A stretch of 42,203 bases of DNA from an uncultured Eubacteriales bacterium (GTDB lineage Bacteria > Bacillota > Clostridia > Oscillospirales > CAG-272), in contig CAKSPL010000001.1 in NCBI GenBank assembly GCA_934481325.1, positions 1 to 42,203 on the forward strand, in the 5' to 3' direction. Positions 29,957-40,700 of this stretch are shown here, in pieces. Within the stretch, counting starts at the first letter, position 1. Each line of letters begins with the position of its first letter. The translations under genes and the position numbers were made by a program. The notes below the pieces were generated by a model. The model ran no database searches. It worked only from the letters and a program-made list of their open reading frames with translations, and was not told the DNA's origin.

Positions 29957-32900
29957 TTAATGGTAAATCACCACATAGCCGTAGGCGGCAATCGTGTAAA
30001 CCACACCGTCCACGGTGGTCTGCACCGCGTAGTCGTTGAAGTTCAGGATCAGCGATTTGTACGGCGCGTTCTTCTCGCCGTAGGTCACTTTCACCAGTGC
30101 GTTGTCAATGGAATACTTGGATTTCGGAGGATCGGGGATGACCACGTCCTCGTCGTCCTCGCCGGGCTGGCCGTCACCGGGCTCCGGCTCCGGCTCAGGA
30201 TCCTGAGGTCTGGTCAGCGCGCTCAGACGCTCTGCGTAAACAGCCGCGTAATCGATGAGCGAATGCTCACCGTCCGCCTCGTTATACAGCCCGTCACGAA
30301 TCATCATATCGATGAAAGCGCGTTCCAGATTCCCTGCGCTGATGGCGGCATATTTTGCCTCCACCGCTTCGTCATTGCCGAAGAGGAATGCTTCCAAATC
30401 CTCGGCGGCAACCGGCTCGGAGGTGCTTTCCAGCACCAATTGTGCGAGCAGTGCCGTCACCGTGGTATCGGTACCGTTGACATAGGCTTCCTTGGTTTCT
30501 TCGGTAAAGCTGCCGGTCGTTCCGTAATAGCTGCCGTAAAGTGTGGCAAAGCCGTCCAGTGCAAGCAGGAGGTTGGCGCGTGCCTCACTCACAACCTGTT
30601 CATCGGCGTTGCACGCCACAAGCGTGTCGTAGCCCACCTTTGCCGCCGTCAGGCTTTCGCCCGCATTGCGCAGCATCACGGCAATCTGCACCATCGGAGC
30701 CGCCACGGAGGAGCTGATCTGTTTTCTCAGATCGTCCACGGCAACCTCCAGATTCTTCGTCGGGTCGTCATCCGCCTTGGCAGCCTCCTCGCGGTAGCTT
30801 TCCCAGGCGCGGAGCAACCATTTGGTGGTAGAGCTTTCCTTGGCGGCACGCGTATTCTGAAGGTTGGTAATCTGTGCCTTCAAGCGGTCGTTCAGGGAAA
30901 CCATCGTGGTGGCACCCGCCGCAGCCGCATCGGAGGAGGTACGGATCAGCTTGATTGCCGCCAGGCGTTCCGCCTCAATTTTTTCCTCCAGCTCCTTCTG
31001 CTTTTCCGCCATCTTATCCGCAATATCGGAGAGCAATTCCTTCTGCTCCGGCACACGGCTTCCTTCCAGGAATTGATGGTCAATAATCAGCTTGGTCTGC
31101 ACGTCGCCGAGAACGGCGTTCAGCTCCTTGTAAATCTCCACCAGTTTGCTCTGCCAGATGTCATAACGCACCGAGTAGTTCTGAGACAGCAGCTCATCCT
31201 CTTTGAGGATTTCGGTGTTGGCATAGGAGAGGATAAAGTAGATGGAAGCACCGTTTTCCATTGCTTTGAGCATTGCGTAGCTCAGGTTGCCCTCCATATT
31301 GAGTGCGTCACCCGCAAACTGCACGTAGCCGTGCAACACAACCCCAAGGAAGGGAACCGAAAGGTATTCCGCATTGTACCGGCTGGAATCCAGCGGCACC
31401 TTCAGAATATGGTCGGCATAGCTCCAGGTAAAGGCGTTGCCGCCGTCCAGCATTACGTCGTAATCCTTGTTTTTGAAGAACGACAATGCCTGCACCACAT
31501 ATTCCTTGGTTTCCTCCCGCAGGGTCGTTTTGGACTCGTCATAGTCCGCATTCAGCTCACTGCCGAGGGTGGAAAGCGAAATACTGCCAACCTCGTATTT
31601 GCCGTATTTCTTAGCAAGCTTTTCATAGAATTTGCTGTAAGTAGAGGGTGCCAGCACCATCTGATAATAGCTGACCAACCCCTGCTGGGTTGCGGAATAC
31701 AAACGCTTGGTGGTGTATCGGTTGTCAATGGTGCGTGCACCGTTCTTTTTCATCTTAACCGCACTGCCGCCGTCACCCTGTGTGGTATACACAAAGTCAA
31801 AATCGGGGAAGATGCCGAAGCCCTTTTCCTCGGCGTATTTCACGAGATCCTTGAACCCGGATTTTCCGCCTACGGAGCTTTCCCATTTCAGCTTGTACGG
31901 CACATCCGAATAAATGCCGCCGTTGGCATAGCCCTTCATCTTGAAGTTGACGTTTTTGATGCCCTCACCCGCCAGGTAATCGTACATCGTGGCAATATCC
32001 TCAAACGAGGTCAGTGCCACAGAAACCGTTACCGGCATTGAGAGAACCTTTTTCACGGTATCCACACAGCCGAAGGTCTCGATGTAAAGCGGGAGCGAGG
32101 TTCCGGTTCTGGCTTCCGCCAGCCGACGGTAAGACTCGTTGCTCGCCTCCATATAATCGCGGTAAGCGCACGCCATCCCCATCCAGCTGCACTCGTAGTA
32201 CTCGGAAAGCGACGCTTCCTGTGCCTTGGTATCATCGGACAGAATCATATAGCGGAGCTTATAGTCGCCCACGTAGCGGCGGCTGGCATAAACCTTCCAT
32301 TTGGATTTGGAGGTATCGCTCTGTCTCGTGGTAAACGAGGCGGAAACAGCCGCGTAGTCCATATAGGAGGTGTGGTTCGGTGCGATGGTGGCAAGGGATT
32401 CACCCTCCTCAATAATCGCCACGAAGCCGCGCTTGGAGGTTTTGCCCTCGGTTTCGCTGTACACGGCGTCACTGATCTTGTTGCCGTTCTCATCGTACTG
32501 GCTGGGTGTGATCAGGTCGGGCGTGAACACGGTTTCCACCTGACCGAACACCGGCGCGCGCATTGCGGCGTTGCGGTATCCGGAAATGTCGGAAAACAGG
32601 GAATAATCCTCACCGTACACACGGAATGCCGTCACGCTCAGAGAGGACAGATTATACAGCGTTCCCGAGCCGTCCGGAACGAAGGAATACCCCTCGTTGG
32701 TTTTCAGAGAAGCACCCATAAAAGGGAGAATCTGAAAATCGGTAATCCGGTACGCGGTTTCGTCGTAACGAAGCCCGTTTGCGGGGAGAGACACCTGCAA
32801 GCCGTTGCCGGAAATGGTGTATTCCAGTGCCATTTTGAATACGGGCGGAGAGGTTGCCTCCTCCTCGTACTCCACAAAGGAGTGGTCATTGTCCATTTCC

Positions 32901-33682
32901 TCAAACGAATAGTCGGTGCAGTAAGCCAGAATTTTGGCTTCCAGCTTTCTCATTTCGTTGCTGGAGGTGTTGGGGTTCAGCACATAGATGTCAATGTTCT
33001 TCTTTTCACAAATCGGGAAGGAGAGCGCAATTGCCTTTTGCTTGTTCACTGCGGCAGTGGTATATGCCTGCAGGGAAAAGTAAACCTTGAACTGCGTCAG
33101 CTCACGCTCGGTCATCTGCTTCTTTTTCACCGCCGCCTGCAAGGGCTTGAGGATTTTTTCCTCAAACGCGGATTTTTCAATCCGCACGGGGCAAAGGATT
33201 CTGGAAGAACGCTGTCCGATCGCGTATTCCACACGCAGACCGTTTTTGATGTTTTTCACCGTAATCTGCCCGGAGATTGCCGCATCGGTATAGCTGTTCA
33301 GGCTCAGCGACTGGTTTTCGCTGTCCACGTATTCCAGCATAATCTGCGACATCAGCTCGGAGCGCACCACGCTGTCCTTGTTTTTCTCCGCGCCCATATT
33401 CCAGGGGTTGGTGAACAGGGTTTCGCCCGTGGAGAGCTTCTGATACGCCACCACGCCAAGCAGGGTGTCGCAATACAGCGCGTACTCTCCGTTGTCATAG
33501 AATTTCTTCATAGAGGCAAGGCGATCCGCCTCCGTGTCATACAGAACGCTGGTATAATCCAGCGTGGGGTCCAGCACCGGCGTATCCTCCGCCGCGCTGA
33601 CCGGAAGTGCCGGAACAATGCACACCATCATCAGCACAGCCAGGGACGCGCAAAGTAACCGCAACAACAGTTTCTTTTTCAT
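29957..33682 (-). CDS. Large secreted DUF5696-type protein
   Basis: A 1241-residue exported protein (signal peptide MKKKLLLRLLCASLAVLMM...ALPVSAAED, cleavage near residue 31). The body matches, from memory, DUF5696 proteins that accompany Lpl-type sugar ABC operons: a beta-sandwich N-terminal half with EYTISGNGLQVSLPANGLRY and EGYSFVPDGSGTLYN, then a probable TIM-barrel-like half (IYSDVPYKLKWESS, GFGIFPDFDFVYTT, YDVMLDGGNAFTWSYADHIL). The C-terminal 350 residues are helical with repeated coiled-coil stretches, then a DPEPEPEPGDGQPGED linker and a last beta domain. Probably binds or hydrolyses the polysaccharide outside the cell; catalytic residues are not obvious. GGAGAAAAC precedes the ATG. 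Confidence 0.8.
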   Translation of the reverse strand: MKKKLLLRLLCASLAVLMMVCIVPALPVSAAEDTPVLDPTLDYTSVLYDTEADRLASMKKFYDNGEYALYCDTLLGVVAYQKLSTGETLFTNPWNMGAEKNKDSVVRSELMSQIMLEYVDSENQSLSLNSYTDAAISGQITVKNIKNGLRVEYAIGQRSSRILCPVRIEKSAFEEKILKPLQAAVKKKQMTERELTQFKVYFSLQAYTTAAVNKQKAIALSFPICEKKNIDIYVLNPNTSSNEMRKLEAKILAYCTDYSFEEMDNDHSFVEYEEEATSPPVFKMALEYTISGNGLQVSLPANGLRYDETAYRITDFQILPFMGASLKTNEGYSFVPDGSGTLYNLSSLSVTAFRVYGEDYSLFSDISGYRNAAMRAPVFGQVETVFTPDLITPSQYDENGNKISDAVYSETEGKTSKRGFVAIIEEGESLATIAPNHTSYMDYAAVSASFTTRQSDTSKSKWKVYASRRYVGDYKLRYMILSDDTKAQEASLSEYYECSWMGMACAYRDYMEASNESYRRLAEARTGTSLPLYIETFGCVDTVKKVLSMPVTVSVALTSFEDIATMYDYLAGEGIKNVNFKMKGYANGGIYSDVPYKLKWESSVGGKSGFKDLVKYAEEKGFGIFPDFDFVYTTQGDGGSAVKMKKNGARTIDNRYTTKRLYSATQQGLVSYYQMVLAPSTYSKFYEKLAKKYGKYEVGSISLSTLGSELNADYDESKTTLREETKEYVVQALSFFKNKDYDVMLDGGNAFTWSYADHILKVPLDSSRYNAEYLSVPFLGVVLHGYVQFAGDALNMEGNLSYAMLKAMENGASIYFILSYANTEILKEDELLSQNYSVRYDIWQSKLVEIYKELNAVLGDVQTKLIIDHQFLEGSRVPEQKELLSDIADKMAEKQKELEEKIEAERLAAIKLIRTSSDAAAAGATTMVSLNDRLKAQITNLQNTRAAKESSTTKWLLRAWESYREEAAKADDDPTKNLEVAVDDLRKQISSSVAAPMVQIAVMLRNAGESLTAAKVGYDTLVACNADEQVVSEARANLLLALDGFATLYGSYYGTTGSFTEETKEAYVNGTDTTVTALLAQLVLESTSEPVAAEDLEAFLFGNDEAVEAKYAAISAGNLERAFIDMMIRDGLYNEADGEHSLIDYAAVYAERLSALTRPQDPEPEPEPGDGQPGEDDEDVVIPDPPKSKYSIDNALVKVTYGEKNAPYKSLILNFNDYAVQTTVDGVVYTIAAYGYVVIYH

Positions 33683-33703
33683 TTTGTTTTCTCCTTTCTG
33701 TGC

Positions 33704-35875
33704 TTAGAGTCGGTAGTTGATTTCGCTCACGATACCGGTCACAAAGCTGATCATATCCACAATCAGCGAGGTAAAGAGAATCGCAAGGAACATAATAAAC
33801 GCCATACCCACCAGCGTACCGGCAGTGGTGAGAATGTTTTTGAGCATCGAATAATCGTGCGTCACCATCATTCCGAAGAAGATGAGGAACCCGGTCCAGA
33901 TGAACCCGATCGTCACAATCAGCGAAAGGATGTTGGTCTCGGAGGTTACCACAAAGTTGGAAATGATGGTAGTGGGAACTATGGTAATCGCAATCGGCAA
34001 CAGCGAGTAGCTGATGGCGATGAAGATATCCCGGAAGCTGCCCTCGCCGTCAAACAGCGTGGTCAGACACCAGTTGGCAATCGCAAACAGGAGAACCGGA
34101 ATTGCCACCACCAAAATCTGCATAAAGATGGTGGAATAGGTCCCCTGCGGGTTCATAATGTAACCCAGACCCACGCTCCGGTAGAACAGTGCCACCACCG
34201 TAATCGCGATAAAGACAAAGGAAGCTCGGAGCGACCCTCGTTTTTCGTGTTTGAGATCCCAATAGCCGTCAAACGGGTGGAACATCAGGTGGAACACAAA
34301 CAACAGCTCCTGTCGGAAGGTGCGCTTGCCCTTGGTTACCGCAACCTGCTTGTTGATCTTTGCGGCGTGACGCAGGAATTTGCCGATCAGCACGCAAATG
34401 ACCACCACAATGACCGGAATCAGCAGGAAGAACTTGGACATCCATTCCTTGCGCAATTCCTGATATGCAATGGAGTAGTTGTCGGTATCGTAGGCGGACT
34501 CGTAATATTTGAGAGCCTCCTTGAACTCGCCGCTCCGGTAGAGCGACTGCCCGATGCCGATGTACGCCGCGTCATAGTTGGAGTTACGCATCAGAATCTC
34601 TTTCCAGTCCTCAATCGCAAGGTCATACTGGCGGGCGTTCTGATGGTGCAGTGCCTGAATCAGCACGTCTCCGTATTCCGTACGGCTATATACCGTCAGA
34701 CTCTGCTTTTTGCCGTTGCCGTCCAGCACCAGCAGTCGGTCACCCTGATAGACGATGGATTTGATTGCCGACAGGTTGCCGAGCTGTGCGCCGGCGTCAC
34801 CGAACGCAAACAGCAGGTTGCCGTCATAATCGTAGGTATAAATCTTACTGCGGTTGGAGTCCACGATGGACCAGGTGGATTCGGGGCCGCAGGCAACGTC
34901 GGTCACCTTGGAGATGCCGCCCTTCGTTTTATCCTGCTTGTTGACGTAGTCGATCTCGCCGGCAGGCGGCCAGAAGCCGTTACGGCGCATAATCTCGTCA
35001 CCCGCAGGGTTGAGCAGCTTACAGGGTGCATAGTCACCGGATTTGTCTTTCGTTTTGATGGCGGAGGTCATCTTAGCAACCAGTTGTTCCTCGTAAATCG
35101 TTGCATAGATGAAACCGCGCTCGTTAATGGCTACGTTATTATAAGGATAGGAAATAACCGAAACGGTATTTTCTCTCTGCTCCTTGGTCTGAAAACGACG
35201 CCAAATCTGTTGCCACACCGAGGTTACGGACTGCTGAGCCCCGATAAAGCCGGTAAACTCGCCCGTATCCGTCATCACGATGATACCCTCGTTGGTCTGA
35301 GAGGACACCACAAACAGCCGGTCATAGCTATCCACGGCAATCGCCACGGGCCAGTACACGGCATCGTCGTCAAACAGCTCGGATTCCGGTGCCGGGATAA
35401 TCGAGGAAAATTCACCGTCCAGGGTAAAAGTAACAATCCGGCTGGCTTCGGTATCGCACACGAAGATACGCCCGGGATACTTCAGCTTGCCCTCCTCATA
35501 CCGGTCGGCAGTGACGCACATCCCGCGGGGCTTGGAGAAATGATCCGGCACACCCTGATCGTTGAGGAACCCTTCGATTTCAAACCGCACGCGGTAGTAA
35601 GGGTCCAGGCACACGATCCGGTTGCGGTCGGTATCCACGATGTATACGTTTTCGTCCGCATCCACCACCACGTCGCTCGCATTGGAAAGCGTGGTGGTCA
35701 GACCCATTGCCGCAGAGTCAATGTTCTTGACCGCGGTATAGGCATCCGGAGAGTAAAGCGGGGTGCCGTCAATGGCATAGGTGTAGGTCTGATACGCGCG
35801 CGACGCGCCGACCGGAACCGATGCCACCATCAAAAGGGCAAACAGCACCGAAACAAATGCCAAAAATTTTTTCAT
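33704..35875 (-). CDS. NHL-repeat/TPR/YIP1 membrane protein
   Basis: A 723-residue protein with a clear three-part layout. The signal peptide (MKKFLAFVSVLFALLMVASVPVGAS) is followed by an NHL/SMP-30-like beta-propeller (repeats such as ASDVVVDADENVYIVDTDRNRIVCLD and PVAIAVDSYDRLFVVSSQ) to about residue 430. A short TPR pair (QYDLAIEDWKEILMRNSNYDAAYIGIGQSLY, EFKEALKYYESAYDTD) is next, then a TM helix and a C-terminal five-TM YIP1 domain starting at HPFDGYWDLKHEKRGS. I set the start at 35875 (AAAGGGG upstream); the longer ORF runs back into the permease gene. Such proteins occur beside Lpl-type permeases; a sensing or assembly role is a guess. Confidence 0.85.
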   Translation of the reverse strand: MKKFLAFVSVLFALLMVASVPVGASRAYQTYTYAIDGTPLYSPDAYTAVKNIDSAAMGLTTTLSNASDVVVDADENVYIVDTDRNRIVCLDPYYRVRFEIEGFLNDQGVPDHFSKPRGMCVTADRYEEGKLKYPGRIFVCDTEASRIVTFTLDGEFSSIIPAPESELFDDDAVYWPVAIAVDSYDRLFVVSSQTNEGIIVMTDTGEFTGFIGAQQSVTSVWQQIWRRFQTKEQRENTVSVISYPYNNVAINERGFIYATIYEEQLVAKMTSAIKTKDKSGDYAPCKLLNPAGDEIMRRNGFWPPAGEIDYVNKQDKTKGGISKVTDVACGPESTWSIVDSNRSKIYTYDYDGNLLFAFGDAGAQLGNLSAIKSIVYQGDRLLVLDGNGKKQSLTVYSRTEYGDVLIQALHHQNARQYDLAIEDWKEILMRNSNYDAAYIGIGQSLYRSGEFKEALKYYESAYDTDNYSIAYQELRKEWMSKFFLLIPVIVVVICVLIGKFLRHAAKINKQVAVTKGKRTFRQELLFVFHLMFHPFDGYWDLKHEKRGSLRASFVFIAITVVALFYRSVGLGYIMNPQGTYSTIFMQILVVAIPVLLFAIANWCLTTLFDGEGSFRDIFIAISYSLLPIAITIVPTTIISNFVVTSETNILSLIVTIGFIWTGFLIFFGMMVTHDYSMLKNILTTAGTLVGMAFIMFLAILFTSLIVDMISFVTGIVSEINYRL

Positions 35876-35892
35876 CGCTATTCCCCTTTCTC

Positions 35893-36768
35893 TTAGTCTT
35901 TCATACCGGAGGAACCCATCGTTTCGATGATGTTCGACTGAGAAATCACGAACACCAGGATCGGCACCAACATCATAATGACCAGCGACGCCGCGTGCGC
36001 GCCCGCACGCTTGATACCGCCTGCCATAATCTGACCGATCGCGTAGTTGAAGGATTTCAGCTGCTCCGAATGGATGTAAATGGAGGACCCCTTGTTCCAG
36101 AGATCCTGGAAGGAGTAGATAATCAGTGTCAGCCACGCGGGCTTAACCATCGGCATCGCAATCACCCAGAAGGTGCGGAATTCGCTGGCACCGTCCAGTC
36201 TTGCGGATTCCAGCACCGCATCGGAAACGTTGGTTTCCATAAACTGCTTCATCAGGTAAAGCCCGAGGGAGGTTGCCCACGCCGGCACGATGATTGCCCA
36301 ATAGGTGTCAATCCAGTGGAAGGCACTCATAATAATGAAAGAAGTAACCGCCGTAACCGTGGAGTGGAACATCAGGGAGGTTCGCACGGTTTTGAACATC
36401 ACCTTGCCGCCCGGAAACTTGATCTTCGCCATCGCGTAAGCCGCAAGGGAGGAGAACAGGAGGTTTCCGAAGGTGCCGACCACAGAGGTAAACACCGTGT
36501 TGAAAATGTAACGGGAGAACGGCACCCACGAGGTGTTCATCAGGGTGAACAGGTCGCGATAGTTTTTGAAGGTGGGGTTGCGCACGTAAAAGCGGGGCGG
36601 GAACATCCACAATTCATCCAGCGGTTTGAGTGACTGCAATACCACATAAAGCATCGGCAGGAACATAAACACGCCGAGAATCGCCAGGATAAAGGTAATA
36701 CCGGCATCGCCCCCGGCGGATCGGTTCAGTACGACTTTGTGTTTTCTGGTACGAAGTTTTTTCGACAT
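35893..36768 (-). CDS. Carbohydrate ABC transporter permease, pair A (LplC/MalG type)
   Basis: A 291-residue permease with six TM helices. The EAA loop is VLESARLDGASEFRTFWVIAMPMVKP. Starts MSKKLRTRKHKVVLNRS (AAAGGTGGG upstream) just after the stop of its partner permease (one-base gap), so translation is coupled. Compared with the equivalent gene of pair B it lacks the long charged N-terminal extension. Confidence 0.92.
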   Translation of the reverse strand: MSKKLRTRKHKVVLNRSAGGDAGITFILAILGVFMFLPMLYVVLQSLKPLDELWMFPPRFYVRNPTFKNYRDLFTLMNTSWVPFSRYIFNTVFTSVVGTFGNLLFSSLAAYAMAKIKFPGGKVMFKTVRTSLMFHSTVTAVTSFIIMSAFHWIDTYWAIIVPAWATSLGLYLMKQFMETNVSDAVLESARLDGASEFRTFWVIAMPMVKPAWLTLIIYSFQDLWNKGSSIYIHSEQLKSFNYAIGQIMAGGIKRAGAHAASLVIMMLVPILVFVISQSNIIETMGSSGMKD

Positions 36769-36769
36769 A

Positions 36770-37705
36770 TCACTGACCCACCTTTGAAAGCATTTTCTTG
36801 ACCAGCATATTTGCGCCGATCATAATGGCAAACAGCACCACGGCAATGGTGGAGGAATAACCCACCTCAAAACGCTGACTGCCGTAGTCCTCCAAGTGGT
36901 GCATAATGGTGTGCGCCGCGTAGTCCACGGACGGGAAGCCGCACAGTGCCGTTACCACGCCGCCGAAGCCGAACGAGGAGGTAATTGCCATAATCGCGCC
37001 GAACATCAGCTGCGGCTTCATCGAGGGCAGAGTAATGTACCAAAGCTCCTTCCAGCGGTTGCGCAAGACGTCCACGGCTCCTGCCTCGTACATCGAGCGG
37101 TCAATGCCCTGCAAGCCCGCGATGAAGGACAGGAACGAGGTACCGAGTGAGGTCCAGAGTGCCACCACGATACACAGCGGCATCACGTAGTCCGCATCCT
37201 CGAAGAACTGAATTTCCTTGGAAATCAGCCCGAGGTTGAGCAACGTACCGTTGACCCAGCCGTAAGCGTCACCCGAGAAAAGCGTACCCCAAATCAGGTA
37301 AACCTGACCCGAAATGGAAGGTGCATAGAAAACCAGCGTGACCACCGCACGGATTTTCGGCGGCAGCTCGTTGATGAACCACGCAACCATCAGGGACATC
37401 AGGTACGAGCAGGGGCCCACGATGATTGCAAAAATCAGGGTGTTTTTGCAGGCGATGATGAAAATATCATCGTCCAGGAACAGGCGGATGTAGTTATCCA
37501 GAAATACAAAATTCGGCATTTCCAGAAGGTTGAAATCCGTAAAGCTGATAACCATAGACAACAGCACCGGCACCACGGTAAAGCAAGTGAAGATCAGCAT
37601 ATAAGGTGCCACCATCAGGTAAGCGACCTTATTGCGCTTCATTTCCTTCCAGGTCCATTGCGCTCTTGTCATATCTGAGCGGATGACCGCTTTTTTCTTT
37701 GACAT
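36770..37705 (-). CDS. Carbohydrate ABC transporter permease, pair A (LplB/MalF type)
   Basis: A 311-residue permease with a basic N-terminus (MSKKKAVIRSDMTRAQW) and six TM helices beginning at VAYLMVAPYMLIFTCFT. The EAA loop is MYEAGAVDVLRNRWKELWYITLPSMKP; the usual Asp-Gly-Ala core is altered (VDVLRN), a mild deviation. It lies 36 bases after the solute-binding protein gene. The operon has no ATPase; a shared MsmX-like ATPase elsewhere on the chromosome is the normal arrangement for this class. Confidence 0.92.
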   Translation of the reverse strand: MSKKKAVIRSDMTRAQWTWKEMKRNKVAYLMVAPYMLIFTCFTVVPVLLSMVISFTDFNLLEMPNFVFLDNYIRLFLDDDIFIIACKNTLIFAIIVGPCSYLMSLMVAWFINELPPKIRAVVTLVFYAPSISGQVYLIWGTLFSGDAYGWVNGTLLNLGLISKEIQFFEDADYVMPLCIVVALWTSLGTSFLSFIAGLQGIDRSMYEAGAVDVLRNRWKELWYITLPSMKPQLMFGAIMAITSSFGFGGVVTALCGFPSVDYAAHTIMHHLEDYGSQRFEVGYSSTIAVVLFAIMIGANMLVKKMLSKVGQ

Positions 37706-37741
37706 TTGCTCAAATCTCCTTTATCGTAGCGTTCTGTCCGC

Positions 37742-40700
37742 TCAGCGGTTCAGCACATGCACGGCGTTGTTCAGCGCGGCAATGGTGTTGGCAAACGCGT
37801 TGGCATCCACCTCGGCAAATCCTTGCGCCGCCAATTGCAGGGTGACGTAGTCGGTGGCTTTGATGCCCTCCCTCATCAAAGAGATGGCGTGTTCCGCCGC
37901 CGCCAGCTTTGCAGGATCCATTTTTTCGGTGTCAGCCTTGAATGCCGATTCAACCTGACTCATCCGCTTCTGCGTCAGCGTCTGCCCCAGTTCCAACGTT
38001 TCCAGACCAAACTCCTGTCGCTTCCGGGTAATCTCCTTGTTGATGGTGGTGATGTAGCTTTGCAGCTCGGTAATCGGGTCCGCATTGTCATCATACGCCG
38101 CAAGGAACGCAAACTTGGTGTAACGCCCGATGATGTAACTGCCGGGATAGTTCGGGATGGATGCAAGGTTGTTGAACTGATAGGAAAGCTGCTCGTATTC
38201 CGCCGAGGTCCACGGCATCTCGGAGAGTGCCTGAATGTTGGCGGTCGCGTGCTTCGCGGAGGGACCGATAATCGCCACCATCTCGTTGGAATATTTGATC
38301 TGGCAATCGGCACCCGCGTGCCACTTCATAAACTTCCACGCGTCCGCTTCGTTTTTGCAGCCGTTCAGCATCACGATCGCGGATGCCGTGGAAACCGATA
38401 CGTTGTTGATGTAGGTGTTGCCGTCCGCGTCCGTCTGCTCGATGCCCGGCATCGGCACAAACCCCCACAAGCCCTTGATTTCGGTAGCAAACACGGTCAG
38501 GTGGTTGTAGGTACCGTTGTAGGAGGCAAAGCCGATCGGCATCTCGCCGGTGCGGAACCGGTTGGCAAAGTCATATTTATAAGGGAAGGAATACATCGTG
38601 AAGAAGTTGCACATCGTTTCAAAGGATTCCAACCCCACGTTGGAGTCCAGGTTAATCCGCATCCCGTCATCGGCAAACAGCTCGCCGCCGTTCTGATACA
38701 GGAAAATTTTGTAGTCGGTGTGCATACCGATCTGCATATTGTTTGCCTGCAGAATCGGGATTGCCGCCAGAATGTCATCCCAGGTTTTCGGAATCTCGAT
38801 ACCGAGATCCGCCAGAATGTCATCCCGGATAAACATCATCGTAAAGTTCTGGGTTTCGGGCAGACCGTAGTAGTGGAATGCGCCCTCGGCGTCCTCAATT
38901 CCCATGACGAACATTGCGGCTTCGTTGAACTGCGGGTTTTCGTTCAGCACGTCCTTGCCGAGCGCGTCCTTTGCGCGCACCTTGGTAATTTCCGGCACGC
39001 CGTCCCCGTTGCTGTCACGCTTTTCATATTTATAATAAAGCATATCCTCGAAGCCGTCCATATTCTCAATCGGAACAAGGGCACCGCGGATGGCGTAGTT
39101 GATAACGTTGTCCTCGCCCACGCCGATATAAACGTCGGGGCCCATCCCTGCCAGCACGGAGGGGAGGAGTGTGCCGCCGGCAACCAGCTTCAGGTTGACC
39201 GCCACATTGTACTCGGGGGTAAAGTCGTTGTTGATCAGGTTCCGGATTACCTGCGCCTGGTCACGGCCGTAAGCCAACCACACCTCGATGGTGTCATTGC
39301 TCCCGGTGTCCTCCGTCATCGCGCCCATCCGGTTGTAGTTGCGGAAGAAGGACATAAAGAAGCTGGAAACCTCGTGCGCAATCGACTGGAAGAAGCCCGC
39401 TTTGGCACGGGGCAGCTCGTTGTCCAGAGGCTGAATCACCAGGTAATCCAACTGCAGGGGCTGCGTCTTCGCATCGCCGAGCCAGGTGCCGAGCGTACCG
39501 ATATAGGATTTCAGCTGGTCCAGATACTTGGCGATTTCCTCGCCGCCGTCCTGGCACATTCTCTCCAGCAGCCACGCCACCTTTTCCAGCGTTGCCACGT
39601 GAGAGGATTTTTCACCGGTAATCGCCGTCAGCTCTGCGGCAATCGCATACAGCTCACGGGACTGAATCACCATATCCATCAGGGTATCGGGAAGGGCGCG
39701 GGAGAAACCGTAGTCACGGTACTGATCGGGGTCCGCACCGGTCAGCTTCATAATCGCCAGGTAATCGGCGTTGATGGCGGACAGCGCGGTATCCACGCGG
39801 CGCACCACACTGCCCATAGAGCCGAGCGTTACTTCCATTTCAATGGTGTACTCCACCCCGGCTTCAAAATAGAATTTGTACGCATCGCCGCCGTTGTTCA
39901 GAAACGCGGACTGCCATCTGTTATTGTAGTTGAAACGGAGCTGAGACGCTTCGTAGAACGGGATTCCGCCGTCATAATAGCCAAGCGAACCCGCCTCCGC
40001 TCCGTTGCTTGTAATATAAAGGGAGCGGCAGATGTACATACCGTCCAGCACGTTCTGACGGTAGCGGGTGGCAATGTTGTACATCCCGGAGGAGTTCACC
40101 TTAAATTTATAGCGCACCCACTGACCTGCGGTCTGCCATTTTTCCCCGCCGATCGTGTTCAGCACGGTTCTGCCGGTATCCGAAGGCATCGTTGCGGCAT
40201 CGGTGCGATCCTCAATCGGATACACCGTCTGTGAGGAGGTCGCACTCGTGTATTCCGCCTGAATCCGCACCCAGTCACTGCCGGAACCGACGTTGGCATA
40301 ACGGGCAAGATAAGATTCGTATGTAATCAGATCCTCGTGCGGTACCAGCGTGATCGAGCGAATGGTCATCGGCTCGTTCACCGCCTCCAGCGAGATGGTC
40401 CGCTCGCCTTCTTCCAGCACAAATTCAAAAGTCTCGGCGTAAAAGCCGTCCGCGTCACGCAATTCGTATTTCCGCCATTCGGGGCTTTGCGCCATCGTGG
40501 GGCGCAATTCGTTGCTGTCAATATCCGCGGTCATAAAGCGAACCGTGTGATTGTTGACATAGTCGGCAACCTGCTGTGTCCACACGTCGGGACATTCAAT
40601 TGCCACGTAGCTCTCCCCGTTTTCGTTGACCAGCTTGACCGTCTCCGAATCAAAGCCCGCGGCAATCGCCTCGTCGTAGAGTGCCTGAACGGAAATCTTT

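Noticed and set aside
28454..32041. Plus-strand ORF of 1195 codons opposite the DUF5696 and permease genes
   Set aside because: It crosses two real gene boundaries, is rich in His/Gln/Arg as expected of an antisense shadow, and has no start signal.
33857..35896. Plus-strand ORF opposite the NHL-YIP1 gene, and similar ones opposite the binding protein and portal genes
   Set aside because: Antisense shadows of GC-rich genes; the sense frames contain signal peptides and family motifs.
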